Positions 31,153 to 40,400 of a stretch of 64,000 nucleotides of DNA are shown here, piece by piece. A program made the position numbers and the translations under genes. Origin of the DNA: Salarchaeum japonicum_A (GTDB lineage Archaea; Halobacteriota; Halobacteria; Halobacteriales; Halobacteriaceae). The notes under the pieces were generated by a model. The model worked only from the letters and a program-made list of their open reading frames with translations. It was not told the DNA's origin and made no database searches. The stretch spans positions 496,001-560,000 of the forward strand of contig NZ_JBNAMV010000004.1 of NCBI RefSeq assembly GCF_049705945.1, written 5' to 3'. The stretch's first letter is position 1. Each line of letters begins with the position of its first letter.

Positions 31153-33381
31153 CTAGGGGCGCTCGACGCCCGTGAATTCGAAGCGCGCGCCGCCCGAGTC
31201 GCTCTCCATCGCGTCGACCGTCCAGCCGTGCGCATCGGCGATGCGTGCGACGATGCGGAGGCCGAGGCCGGTGCCGTCCTCGCTGGTCGTGTACCCGGCG
31301 TCGAACAGTCGGTCGGTGTCCACATCCCCGAATCCCGGGCCGTCGTCCGCGACCGCGAACCCGTCCTCGATGTCGCTAACGGTGACAGTCACGGAGTGGT
31401 CGCCGTGCTCTATCGCGTTCCGGTAGAGGTTCTCGAAGAGCTGGGTGAGGCGGCTGGCGTCCGCGAGCACGTCGCCGGTGGCGGTGGCGTCGAGGGTCGC
31501 GCCGTCGGTGTCGACGGTGCGCCACGCGGACTCCGCGACGCCGCCGACCGCGGCCGGGGCGAGTTCGTCTATCATGTCGCCGTCCCGGGCGAGCGTCAGG
31601 ATGTCCTCGATGAGGCGTTCCATTCGGTCGTGGGCTTCGGCGACCCGTTCGAGGTGGTCGCTCTCGTACTCCTGGCGGGCGAGGTCGAGGTGGCCGGACG
31701 CGACCGTCAGGGGATTGCGGAGGTCGTGGCTGACGATGCTCGCGAACTCTTCGAGTTGGTCGTTCGTCGCCTCTAAGTCGGCTTGGTACTCGCGGTGTTC
31801 GAGTTCGTAGGACAGCCAGCGCGTGAGCAGTTCGACGAACGTCGTCTCCATCTCCGTGAACTCGCGGTCGCGGGCGGTGTCGGACGCGAAGCATACCGTG
31901 CCGTAGAGGTCGTCGTTCACGACGACGCGCCCGCCGACGTACGTCTCCAGGCCGAACGTCTCGTACGCGGGGTCGTCGGCCCAGTCGCCGCCCGCGTGTT
32001 CGATGGCGAGCAATCCGTCGTCAGTCTCCACAGTCTTCCGACAGTAGGACTCCCCGAGCGGACAGGTTTCGCCCGGCTGGAGAAGCGGATGGTCGCCCGT
32101 GGCGGCGACGACGGTCTGCGTCGTCTCGCTGAGTTCGGAGACGAACCCGAACGGGAGCGAAAGGTAGTCGGTGCCAATGTCGAGGACGGCTTCGAGTTTC
32201 GAGCCGAACGAGCGCTCGCGGTCGGACGTGACCTCGTAGAGTCGGTGGAGCGCGTCGACGCTCTCGCGGAGTTGTGAGGCGGTGCGGCGTTCGTCGGTCA
32301 CGTCCCGGAAGTAGACGGTGAGACCGGTCGTCGAGGGGAAGACGCGGACGTCGAACGTCCCACCGAGCGGCGGGTACTCCACCTCGAAAGAGACGGGGTC
32401 GTTCGACTCGACAGCCTCGATGAAGCGGTCGTGAAGCACCGTGTCCGCGGCTTCCGGGAACGCCTCCCAGAGCTCGGTGCCGAGGAGGGCGTCCCGGTCG
32501 CGCTGGAGGAGCGTTTCGGCGTGGGCGTTCACGAACGTGAACTCCCAGTCGTCGTCGAGCGCGTACACGGCGTCCGTCATCCGGTCGAACGCCTCGCGCT
32601 GGATACGTTCGAAGGGTGTGTGCTCGCCCCGGGCGGGGGTCGCGCCGTCGGTTACGGGCTGGTTCGCGGCCTTCCGCAGGACGCGAACCACGCCTTCGGT
32701 CCCGTCCCAGTCGACGCGGCGCGCGGTCGCGTCCACGGGGACGCGCTGGTCGCCGGCGGTGGCGACGAGGCGTTCGACCGCGTCCGGGTCGGTCGGCGGC
32801 GCGGGCGGCGACCGGAAGACGTCGTCGAGAGTGCGCCCGGTCACGTCACCGTCGCCGGCCGCCGTGAGCAGGTCGACGGCGGCCGGGTTCGCGTACGTCA
32901 CCCGTTCGTTCGCGGTGACGAGAATCGGGTCGGGGGAGGCTTCGAGGATGGTTTCGGCGCGGTCGGTCGCCGCGTCCGCGGCCTCGCCGAGCCGGTAGCG
33001 CGCGACCGCGTTCCGGATTCGCTGGGCGAGCACGCGGTACTGGTCGGTTCCCGAGCCCTTCTGCATGTAGTCGGTGACGCCGGCCGTGATGGCGTCCGCG
33101 GCGATGTCCTCGGAGCCGCGGCCGGTGAACAGGACGAACGGGAGGTCGGGGTGGTCGGCGCGCACCGCTTCGAGGAACATGAGGCCGTCCACGTCCGGCA
33201 TGTCGTAGTCGCTGACGACGCAGTCCACGTGGTTGAGGCGGTCGTACGCCTCGCGCGGACTCGAAACGGTGTCGACGGCGAGCGTGTCGTCGAACCGCTG
33301 GAGGTAGGTCGAAACGAGGTTCGCCATCCCCGGCTCGTCGTCCACCACGAGCACGGAGATGTCCGCCGTCTCCCGAGACAT
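31153..33381 (-). CDS. Hybrid-type sensor histidine kinase (REC-PAS-PAS-GAF-HisKA-HATPase)
   Basis: A 742-residue soluble kinase. An N-terminal receiver (about 8-120) has ISVLVVDDEPGMAN, Asp58 in CVVSDYDMPDVDG and a lysine in YMQKGSG. Two PAS domains follow (about 140-250 and 265-385), then a GAF domain (about 395-535) with FGSKLEAVLDIGTDYL and VVNDDLYGTVCF. The phosphoacceptor His lies in ASIVSHDLRNPL (about 551), and the ATPase domain carries NLYRNAIEHG, DDGPGF and GTGLGL. No membrane helices, so it senses cytoplasmic signals. The receiver at the N-terminus may control or receive from another kinase. Confidence 0.88.
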   Translation of the reverse strand: MSRETADISVLVVDDEPGMANLVSTYLQRFDDTLAVDTVSSPREAYDRLNHVDCVVSDYDMPDVDGLMFLEAVRADHPDLPFVLFTGRGSEDIAADAITAGVTDYMQKGSGTDQYRVLAQRIRNAVARYRLGEAADAATDRAETILEASPDPILVTANERVTYANPAAVDLLTAAGDGDVTGRTLDDVFRSPPAPPTDPDAVERLVATAGDQRVPVDATARRVDWDGTEGVVRVLRKAANQPVTDGATPARGEHTPFERIQREAFDRMTDAVYALDDDWEFTFVNAHAETLLQRDRDALLGTELWEAFPEAADTVLHDRFIEAVESNDPVSFEVEYPPLGGTFDVRVFPSTTGLTVYFRDVTDERRTASQLRESVDALHRLYEVTSDRERSFGSKLEAVLDIGTDYLSLPFGFVSELSETTQTVVAATGDHPLLQPGETCPLGESYCRKTVETDDGLLAIEHAGGDWADDPAYETFGLETYVGGRVVVNDDLYGTVCFASDTARDREFTEMETTFVELLTRWLSYELEHREYQADLEATNDQLEEFASIVSHDLRNPLTVASGHLDLARQEYESDHLERVAEAHDRMERLIEDILTLARDGDMIDELAPAAVGGVAESAWRTVDTDGATLDATATGDVLADASRLTQLFENLYRNAIEHGDHSVTVTVSDIEDGFAVADDGPGFGDVDTDRLFDAGYTTSEDGTGLGLRIVARIADAHGWTVDAMESDSGGARFEFTGVERP

Positions 33382-33446
33382 ACTCCCGGTAGGCGGAGGA
33401 AGACACAATTAGGTGTCGCCTATCCCTCGTAATTCGTGAACGTTTC

Positions 33447-35360
33447 CTACAGGAATCGGAAGGTTTCGAGGTTCTTCGGCGCGAACGTCCGCATGTTGTA
33501 CTCGTGGTAGAGCGCGCTCGAGAGGTCCTGGGTGGAGCGCTCGTCGCCGTGCACGCACAACACCTTCTCGGGCCGCGGGTTCATCGTCCGCACGAAGTCC
33601 TCCAAGCCCTGACGGTCCGCGTGGCCGGAGAACCCGTCCACGGTCTCGACGTCCATCCGGAGCTTGAGGCGGTCGTTCCGCCCGCGGTCGCCCGGCATCG
33701 CTATCTCGTCGCGGCCGGACTGGATGCGGCGCCCCATCGTCCCCTGCGCCTGGTAGCCGACGAACACGAGTCGGTTGTCGGGGTCGGGCGCGAGGTGTTC
33801 GAGCCAGCTCATGATCGGGCCGCCGGTGACCATGCCGGACGTGGAGAGGATGATGCACGGGTCGCCGTCCGCGACCTCCTGCCGCTCGTCCTCGCCGCCG
33901 TCGATGTGGTTGAACTGGTCGGCGAGGAAGGGGTTCGCGTCGTCGTGGAAGATTCTGTCCCGGAGTTCGTCCCGGAGGTACTCGGGATAGGTGGTGTGGA
34001 TGGCGGTCGCCTCCCAAATCATGCCGTCCAAGTGGATGGGCATCTCGGGGATGTCGCCCTCCCGCATCGCCTCCTCCAAGACGAGCATGATCTCCTGGCT
34101 GCGGCCGACCGCGAACGCGGGAATTACGACCTTCCCGTCGCGCTCGTACGTGTCGTTGATGACGCGTTTGAGTTTCTCCTCGGAGTCCTCTTGGTCGGTC
34201 TGGTAGTCGTTCCGTCCGCCGTACGTGGACTCCATGACGAGCGTTTCGACGCGCGGGAAGTCGTTCACCGCGCCGTTGAACAGCCGCGTGGGCTCGTAGT
34301 GGATGTCGCCCGAGAACGCGACGTTGTAGAGGCCGTCACCAATGTGGAAGTGGGAGACGGCGCTCCCGAGGATGTGGCCGGCGTTGTGGAGCGTGAGCTT
34401 CACGTCCGGCGCGATGTCCGTCACGTCGCCGTATTCGAGGGGGATGCAGTGCTTGATGGCTTCCCGCACCATCTCGGACTCGTAGGGCGGGTTTCGACCT
34501 TCTTTGGCCGCCACGTCGAGGTAGTCGAGCGTGAGCAGTCCCATCAGGTCGCGGGTGGGTTCGGTGCAGTAGATGGGGCCGTCGTAGCCGTACTTGAACA
34601 GGAGCGGGATGAACGCGGAGTGGTCGAGGTGGGCGTGCGTCAGCACGACCGCGTCGATGGAGTTCAGCGGCACGGCTTCCGGCGCTTGGAGGTACGGAAC
34701 CTCGCCGTCCGCACCGGGTTTGTCCCCGCAGTCGATGAGGATGCGCGTGTCCGGCGTGGAGAGGATGAAGCTCGCGCGACCGACCTCGCGACAGCAGCCG
34801 AGCGTCGTGATGCGGACGTACTCGTCGTCGGAGAGTTCCTCGCGGTGGATCTGGCGGCCGACCTTCTCGAGGATGTCGCGTCGCTCCTCGCGCTCGTGCT
34901 TGAGGAAGTTCCGGACGTTCGACACCGTCGAGGATTCGATGGGCGGCGTGCGCACGACCTCGGGCGTCCAGCCGGAGGTCTGCGTGATTTCGCGGAGCGT
35001 GCTCCCGTGGCGGCCGATGACCATTCCGGGCTTCTCGGCCTCGATGACGACCTCACCGGTGTCCTCGTGGAAGTCGAGGTTGGTGACGCCGGCGTCGTCG
35101 GGAATCACGTCCATCACGGCCTCCCGTGCTTTCTCGGGGCGCGTGAGCACGTCCGGGTCCGGACGGACGGTGATGCGCTTGCGTAGTTTCGAGGCGAGGT
35201 TCCGGATGAGGTCGCCGTTCTGCGCGAACTTCTTCGGGTCGCGCGTGTACACGACGAGCTCGGGCCCCTCGTACTTGACCTCCGTGACGGTGATGTCCGG
35301 TGGTATCTCGTTCGTTATCGTTTCGTGCAGGTCTTCGAGTTGCTGGTCTACCGTACTCAT
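33447..35360 (-). CDS. Beta-CASP ribonuclease aCPSF1 (archaeal CPSF/transcription termination factor)
   Basis: A 637-residue RNA endonuclease/5'-3' exonuclease of the archaeal CPSF1 type, which cleaves transcripts and promotes termination. Two N-terminal KH-like domains (about 1-140) contain VIGRHGSTLREITQ. The MBL domain carries LTHAHLDHSAF (about 240), DCGDKPG, NAGHILGSAVSHFHIG and FSGDIHYEPT. The beta-CASP domain includes MESTYGGRNDYQ, PAFAVGRSQEIML and STSGMVTGGP, with FSGHADRQGLEDF and CVHGDE near the end. Length and order match archaeal aCPSF1. The ATG at 35360 fits the conserved N-terminus. Confidence 0.92.
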   Translation of the reverse strand: MSTVDQQLEDLHETITNEIPPDITVTEVKYEGPELVVYTRDPKKFAQNGDLIRNLASKLRKRITVRPDPDVLTRPEKAREAVMDVIPDDAGVTNLDFHEDTGEVVIEAEKPGMVIGRHGSTLREITQTSGWTPEVVRTPPIESSTVSNVRNFLKHEREERRDILEKVGRQIHREELSDDEYVRITTLGCCREVGRASFILSTPDTRILIDCGDKPGADGEVPYLQAPEAVPLNSIDAVVLTHAHLDHSAFIPLLFKYGYDGPIYCTEPTRDLMGLLTLDYLDVAAKEGRNPPYESEMVREAIKHCIPLEYGDVTDIAPDVKLTLHNAGHILGSAVSHFHIGDGLYNVAFSGDIHYEPTRLFNGAVNDFPRVETLVMESTYGGRNDYQTDQEDSEEKLKRVINDTYERDGKVVIPAFAVGRSQEIMLVLEEAMREGDIPEMPIHLDGMIWEATAIHTTYPEYLRDELRDRIFHDDANPFLADQFNHIDGGEDERQEVADGDPCIILSTSGMVTGGPIMSWLEHLAPDPDNRLVFVGYQAQGTMGRRIQSGRDEIAMPGDRGRNDRLKLRMDVETVDGFSGHADRQGLEDFVRTMNPRPEKVLCVHGDERSTQDLSSALYHEYNMRTFAPKNLETFRFL

Positions 35361-35585
35361 AGTACGCGAACTGCGGGTTCCGGGTCCCGGCCACCCCACG
35401 GGAGCGCGCCGTAATCGACGCGAGTATGTGGGGTCACTGACCGGAGGTGTGGTATCATCGTGGGAGAGCGGCGCGTCCGGCCGGTCCGGCACGTCCGCGG
35501 GAACAGTGTCTGGAAAACCCGCTTGCTATCCACTATTCATCGCTGATTATAAAAGACTTCGCAATAGGTGTCCGTTCCGCGATAC
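35361..35585. other. Intergenic region upstream of aCPSF1 with strong TATA-like element
   Basis: 225 bp without a protein gene. TTATAAAAG at 35547-35555 is one of the best TATA matches in the window. Read on the minus strand it would start a transcript near 35520, giving aCPSF1 a leader of roughly 160 nt, or a small RNA. The remainder is GC-rich with short palindromes (for example CCGGGTCCCGG at about 35377). Confidence 0.4.
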
Positions 35586-35753
35586 TTAGTCCCCGATGGA
35601 CAGTTCGTCGTCCTCGGTCGTCGGCGGTTCGTCGTTCGCTTCGAGTTCGCGTTGCTCGATGCGGAGGCGGCGCTGCGTCTGCTTGTTCATGCCTTTCCGC
35701 TCGCGACCACGTTTCGTGTCGCCCATATCCTGTGGGACGTTCTCATACCACAT
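35586..35753 (-). CDS. Small basic haloarchaeal conserved protein
   Basis: A 55-residue protein. The core MGDTKRGRERKGMNKQTQRR is highly basic and is followed by an acidic tail (ELEANDEPPTTEDDELS). I recall short proteins starting MGDTKRGRERKG across haloarchaea. The ATG at 35726 would give only the conserved core; the one at 35753 adds MWYENVPQD. Function unknown; nucleic-acid or ribosome binding would be compatible with the basic segment. Confidence 0.6.
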   Translation of the reverse strand: MWYENVPQDMGDTKRGRERKGMNKQTQRRLRIEQRELEANDEPPTTEDDELSIGD

Positions 35754-35837
35754 AAGTCTCCCGTCGCAACGACTAAGAGGAGGTCCAGCGCGAGACGTGG
35801 TTCGGCCACTCCCGTCGGACAGGCGGGCTTCACGGGA

Positions 35838-35843
35838 TTTAAG
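35838..35843 (+). promoter_or_regulatory. TATA box of proS
   Basis: TTTAAG (within GGATTTAAGGC) lies 26-31 nt before the ATG at 35869, the leaderless position. Confidence 0.5.
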
Positions 35844-35868
35844 GCTGTATCCGGCGACTCTTCGCGTA

Positions 35869-37332
35869 ATGAGCGACAACGAGCAGGAGCTCGGAATCAC
35901 CGAGAGCAAGGAGCACAGCCCCGGGAAGTGGTACTCGGAGGTCGTGCGGAAGGCGGGCCTCGCGAGCTACGGCCCCGATTCGATGGGCGGGTTCATCGTC
36001 ACCCGCCCCCGCGGGTACGCGCTCTGGGAGAAGGTGCAGGAGAACCTCGACGAGTGGTTCAAGGGCACGGGCGTGGACAACGCCTACTTCCCGATGTTCA
36101 TCCCCGAGTCCTACCTCGACAAGGAGTCCGAGTTCGTGGAGGGCTTCGACCCCGAGGTCGCGTGGGTGACCGAGGGCGGAAACCAGGAACTCGAGGAGCG
36201 CCTCGCCGTCCGCCCCACGTCCGAGTCCATCATCACGCCGTACATGAGTCAGTGGACGCGAAGCCACCGCGACCTTCCGCTCCGACTGAACCAGTGGTGT
36301 TCGGTGGTTCGGTGGGAGGCGACGGAGACGAAGCCGTTCTTCCGGACGAAGGAGTTCCTCTGGCAGGAGGGCCACACGGCCCACGAGTCCGCGGAGGAGG
36401 CGTGGGACGAGACGGTCACCCGCCTCGGGCAGTACGAGGACCTGTACGAGGACGTGCTGGCGATTCCGGTCATGCGCGGCCGGAAGCCCGAGCACGATAA
36501 GTTCCCGGGCGGGGAGACGACGACGACCGTCGAGGCACTGATGCCGGACGGGAAGAGCCTGCAGGGCGCGACGAGCCACGACCTCGGGCAGTCGTTCGCG
36601 GAGGCGTACGACCTGACATACGTGGACGAGGACGAGGAAGAGCAGGTCGCGCACACGACCTCGTGGGGGCTGTCGTGGCGCGCGCTCGGCGGCCTCATCA
36701 TGACTCACTCTGACGACCAGGGGCTGGTGCTGCCGCCGACGGTCGCGCCCGAGCAGGTCGTTATCGTGCCGATCTGGCAGGAGGACACGCAGGAGGACGT
36801 GCTCCAGTACTCGACGGAGGTCGCGGCGGAACTGGAGGAGGCGGGCGTGCGCGTCCACCTCGACGACCGCGACGAGCGCAATCCCGGGTTCAAGTTCAAC
36901 GAGTGGGAGTTGAAGGGCGTCCCGCTCCGCATCGAAATCGGCCCGAACGAGGTCGAGGACGAGGAGCTGACGTTCGCGCACCGGCCGGACGGCGAGCAGT
37001 CCGTCGTGAACCGCGAGGGACTCGTGGACTCGGTGGACGAACACCTCGACGCTGTGCAGGAGAAACTGTACGAGTCCGCGGAGGAGAACCTGGAGGAGAA
37101 CGTCCGCGAAGCCGATTCGCCGGAGGAAATCCTGGGCACCATCGGGAAGCACGGCGGGTACGTGAAGACGCCGTGGTGTGGCGACGAGGCGTGCGAGCAA
37201 GTCATCAAGGAGAAAATTGCCGCGGAAATCGTGATGGTTCCGTTCGACGAAGAACACGAACCAGATGCGGACGAGTGTACACTTTGCGGCGAAGAAGCGT
37301 CGAAAACCGCGTACTTCGCCAAGACATATTAG
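35869..37332 (+). CDS. proS: Prolyl-tRNA synthetase, archaeal/eukaryotic type
   Basis: A 487-residue class II synthetase charging tRNA-Pro. Motif 1 region is PMFIPESYLDKESEFVEGFDPEVAWV, motif 2 is RLNQWCSVVRWE with FFRTKEFLWQEGHTAH, and motif 3 lies around TSWGLSWRALGGLIM. The anticodon-binding domain follows, then the archaeal C-terminal zinc domain with WCGDEACEQ and ECTLCGEEA, and the protein ends in the conserved terminal tyrosine (FAKTY). Length matches this type. Start chosen by the conserved N-terminus and TATA position. Confidence 0.95.
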   Translation: MSDNEQELGITESKEHSPGKWYSEVVRKAGLASYGPDSMGGFIVTRPRGYALWEKVQENLDEWFKGTGVDNAYFPMFIPESYLDKESEFVEGFDPEVAWVTEGGNQELEERLAVRPTSESIITPYMSQWTRSHRDLPLRLNQWCSVVRWEATETKPFFRTKEFLWQEGHTAHESAEEAWDETVTRLGQYEDLYEDVLAIPVMRGRKPEHDKFPGGETTTTVEALMPDGKSLQGATSHDLGQSFAEAYDLTYVDEDEEEQVAHTTSWGLSWRALGGLIMTHSDDQGLVLPPTVAPEQVVIVPIWQEDTQEDVLQYSTEVAAELEEAGVRVHLDDRDERNPGFKFNEWELKGVPLRIEIGPNEVEDEELTFAHRPDGEQSVVNREGLVDSVDEHLDAVQEKLYESAEENLEENVREADSPEEILGTIGKHGGYVKTPWCGDEACEQVIKEKIAAEIVMVPFDEEHEPDADECTLCGEEASKTAYFAKTY

Positions 37333-37366
37333 GCCATAATACGCCCTTCCACAGGGCTAATATGGC
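37333..37366 (+). promoter_or_regulatory. Imperfect palindrome between proS and gltB
   Basis: GCCATAATACGCCC and GGGCTAATATGGC are inversely related with one gap and a 7-nt centre (TTCCACA); outer arms GCCATA/TATGGC are perfect. It lies immediately after the proS stop and 57 nt before gltB. It could be a proS terminator stem or an operator for gltB; a T-rich run (GTTTTTCC) follows about 20 nt later. Confidence 0.45.
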
Positions 37367-37422
37367 GTAATACTATCAGGGGTGGGTTTTTCCCTGTTCG
37401 TGGCAACTGATGGCACACACCT

Positions 37423-40400
37423 ATGGGGAACAATGAGCTTCTCGCAGACCCCTCTGACGCCAGCGCGAACTGCGGCGTCGGGGTAGTAATGGACCTCGAC
37501 GGAGGGCGAAGCCACGACGTACTCTCGGACGGCATCGACCTCCTCGAGAACCTCGAACACCGCGGCACCACCGGCGCCGAGGAGAACACCGGTGACGGCG
37601 CGGGCGTCCTCCTCCAGACTCCGCGGCGTTTCTTCGACGACGCGCTCGACCTCCCCGACGAGTACGCCGTCGGCCAGTTCTTTCTCCCGCAGGACGACGC
37701 CGAGCGCGAGTCGGTAGTAGAGACGGTCGAATCCGTCTTCGCCGAGTACGGCCTCGACACGCTGGCGTGGCGAGACGTCCCCACGGACAACAGCGACCTC
37801 GGCGCGACCGCCGTGGAGTCCGAACCGCACGTCGCGCAGGCGTTCGTCGCCGGCGACGCGAACCTCTACGTCGCCCGGAACGCCGTCGAGGACGCCGTCG
37901 ACCACGAACGCTTCTACGTCTGCTCGCTCGACGAGGACACGCTCGTCTACAAGGGTCTCCTCAAGAGCACGCAACTCCGCGACTACTACCCCGACCTCCG
38001 TGACGACCGGATGGAGACGACGTTCGCGATGGTGCACGCGCGATTCTCCACGAACACGCTCGGCGCGTGGCACCTCGCGCACCCCTACCGGAACATCATC
38101 CACAACGGCGAGTTCAACACCATCAAGGGCAACGTCAACTGGATGCGCGCCCGGGAGGCCGACCTCGACGCATCGAACCTCACCGACGAGGAACTCGACA
38201 CGGTGCGGCCCATCATCGACGACCCCGAGCAGTCCGACACGGCGAGCGTGGACAACGCGCTCGAACTCCTCACCGAGACCGGGCGCAGCCTTCCGCACGC
38301 GCTCCGGATGCTAATTCCGGAAGCGTGGCAGGACGACGACGCGATGGCGGAGTCGCGAAAGGAGTTCTACGATTTCCACGCGTCGCTCGTCGAACCCTGG
38401 GACGGCCCCGCCCTCGTGGTTGGGACGGACGGCGAGCGCATCGCGGCGGCGCTCGACCGGAACGGCCTGCGTCCGTGCCGGTACGAGGTCACCGAGGACA
38501 ACCGCCTCGTGATGGGGAGCGAGGCTGGCGCGCTCGACACGCCCGCGAGCGAGGTTCGCGAGCGCGGACGGCTCACCCCCGGCCAGCTGTTCGTCGCGGA
38601 CCCCGAGGAGGGACGCGTGATTCCGGACGACGAGGTGTTCGACGACCTCACCGACGAGACGTACGGCGAGTGGGTGGACGCGGAACAGGAACACGTCGAC
38701 GGCGACGACCCGCTCCCCCAGGACCCCGTGGAGAAACTGCGGGCGCGCCAAGCGGCGTTCGGGTACACGCACGACGAACTCGACGAACTCGTGGAGCCGA
38801 TGGCGGTAGACGGGGAAGACCCGGTCGGGTCGATGGGCGACGACACGCCGCTCGCGGCGCTCTCCGAGTTCAACCGTCCGTTCTTCACGTACTTCCGCCA
38901 GCTGTTCGCGCAGGTGACGAACCCGCCCATCGACTACCTCCGCGAGGACCTCGTGACGAGCACGGAGACCCGGTTGGGCCGCCAGCGAAACCTCCTCTCG
39001 GAGTCGAAAGCGCACGCCCGGCAGGTAGTCCTGGAGTCGCCCGTGCTCACTGACGACGACCTCGCGGGCGTCCGAGACAGCCGACGCGAGGTCCGCACTA
39101 TCGACACGACGTTCGATATGGGCGGCAGCCTCGACGACGCCATCGAGCGCCTCCGGGAGGACGCCGAGGACGCCATCGCGGACGGCGCGGACGTGCTCGT
39201 GCTCTCCGACCGCGAACTGGGGGCGAACCGCCTGCACGTCCCGAGCCTGCTCGCGACCGGTGCGGTCCACCACCACCTCGTCCGCGAGGGCCTGCGCTCG
39301 CGCGTCGGACTGGTCGTGGAGTCCGGTGACCCGCGGACGGTCCACCACCTCGCGACGCTCGTCGGGTACGGCGCGGGCGCGGTGAACCCCTACCTCGCCA
39401 TCCAGTCCGTCACCGACCTCATGGACGAGGACGGGGACATGGACCGCGCCGTCGAGTCCTACGTCGCCGCGATGGAGAAGGGGCTGCGGAAGGTGATGGC
39501 CCGGATGGGCATCTCGACGGTCGCGTCCTACCAGGGCGCGCAAATCTTCGAAGTCGTGGGACTGGACTCCGACCTCGTAGAGGACTGTTTCACGGGCACG
39601 CCGAACCGCACGGAGGGCGTGGGCGTGGACGAAATCGAAGCCGACCTCCGGCAGCGCCACGCGACCGCGTACGACGACGACGTCGACCTCGACCGGCAGG
39701 GCGAGTTCACGAACCGGTCGAACGGCATCTTCCACCAGTGGAACCCGGAGACCGTGCACACGCTCCAAGGCGCGGTTCGCTCGGGCGACTACGAGCAGTT
39801 CGAGGAGTACGCGGAACTCATCAACACCCAGAACGAGCAACTCCAGACCCTGCGCGGCCTCCTCGAATTTGACTCCGACAGGGAGCCGATTCCCGTGGAG
39901 GACGTGGAGCCCGTCGAGGACATCGTAAAGCGGTTCTCGACGGCCGCGATGAGCCTCGGGAGTCTCAGTCCGGAGGCCCACGAGAACAACGCCCGCGCGA
40001 TGAACGAGATCGACGCGAAGGCGAACACGGGCGAGGGCGGCGAACCGCCGGAGCGCTTCGGGACCGACCGCGAGTGCCGCATCAAGCAGGTCGCGTCCGG
40101 TCGGTTCGGCGTGACCTCGGAGTACCTATCGTCGGCTGACGACCTCCAGATAAAGATGGCGCAGGGCTCCAAGCCCGGCGAGGGCGGTCACCTCCCGGGG
40201 AAGAAGGTGAACGAGATGATTGCGGATGTCCGGTGTTCGACGCCGGGCGTCGGCCTCATCAGTCCGCCGCCACAGCACGACATCTACAGCATCGAGGACC
40301 TCAAGCAGCTCATCTTCGACCTGAACGCGAGCAACCCCGACGCCCGCGTGCACGTCAAGCTCGTCTCCGAGGCGGGCATCGGCACGGTCGCCGCGGGCTG

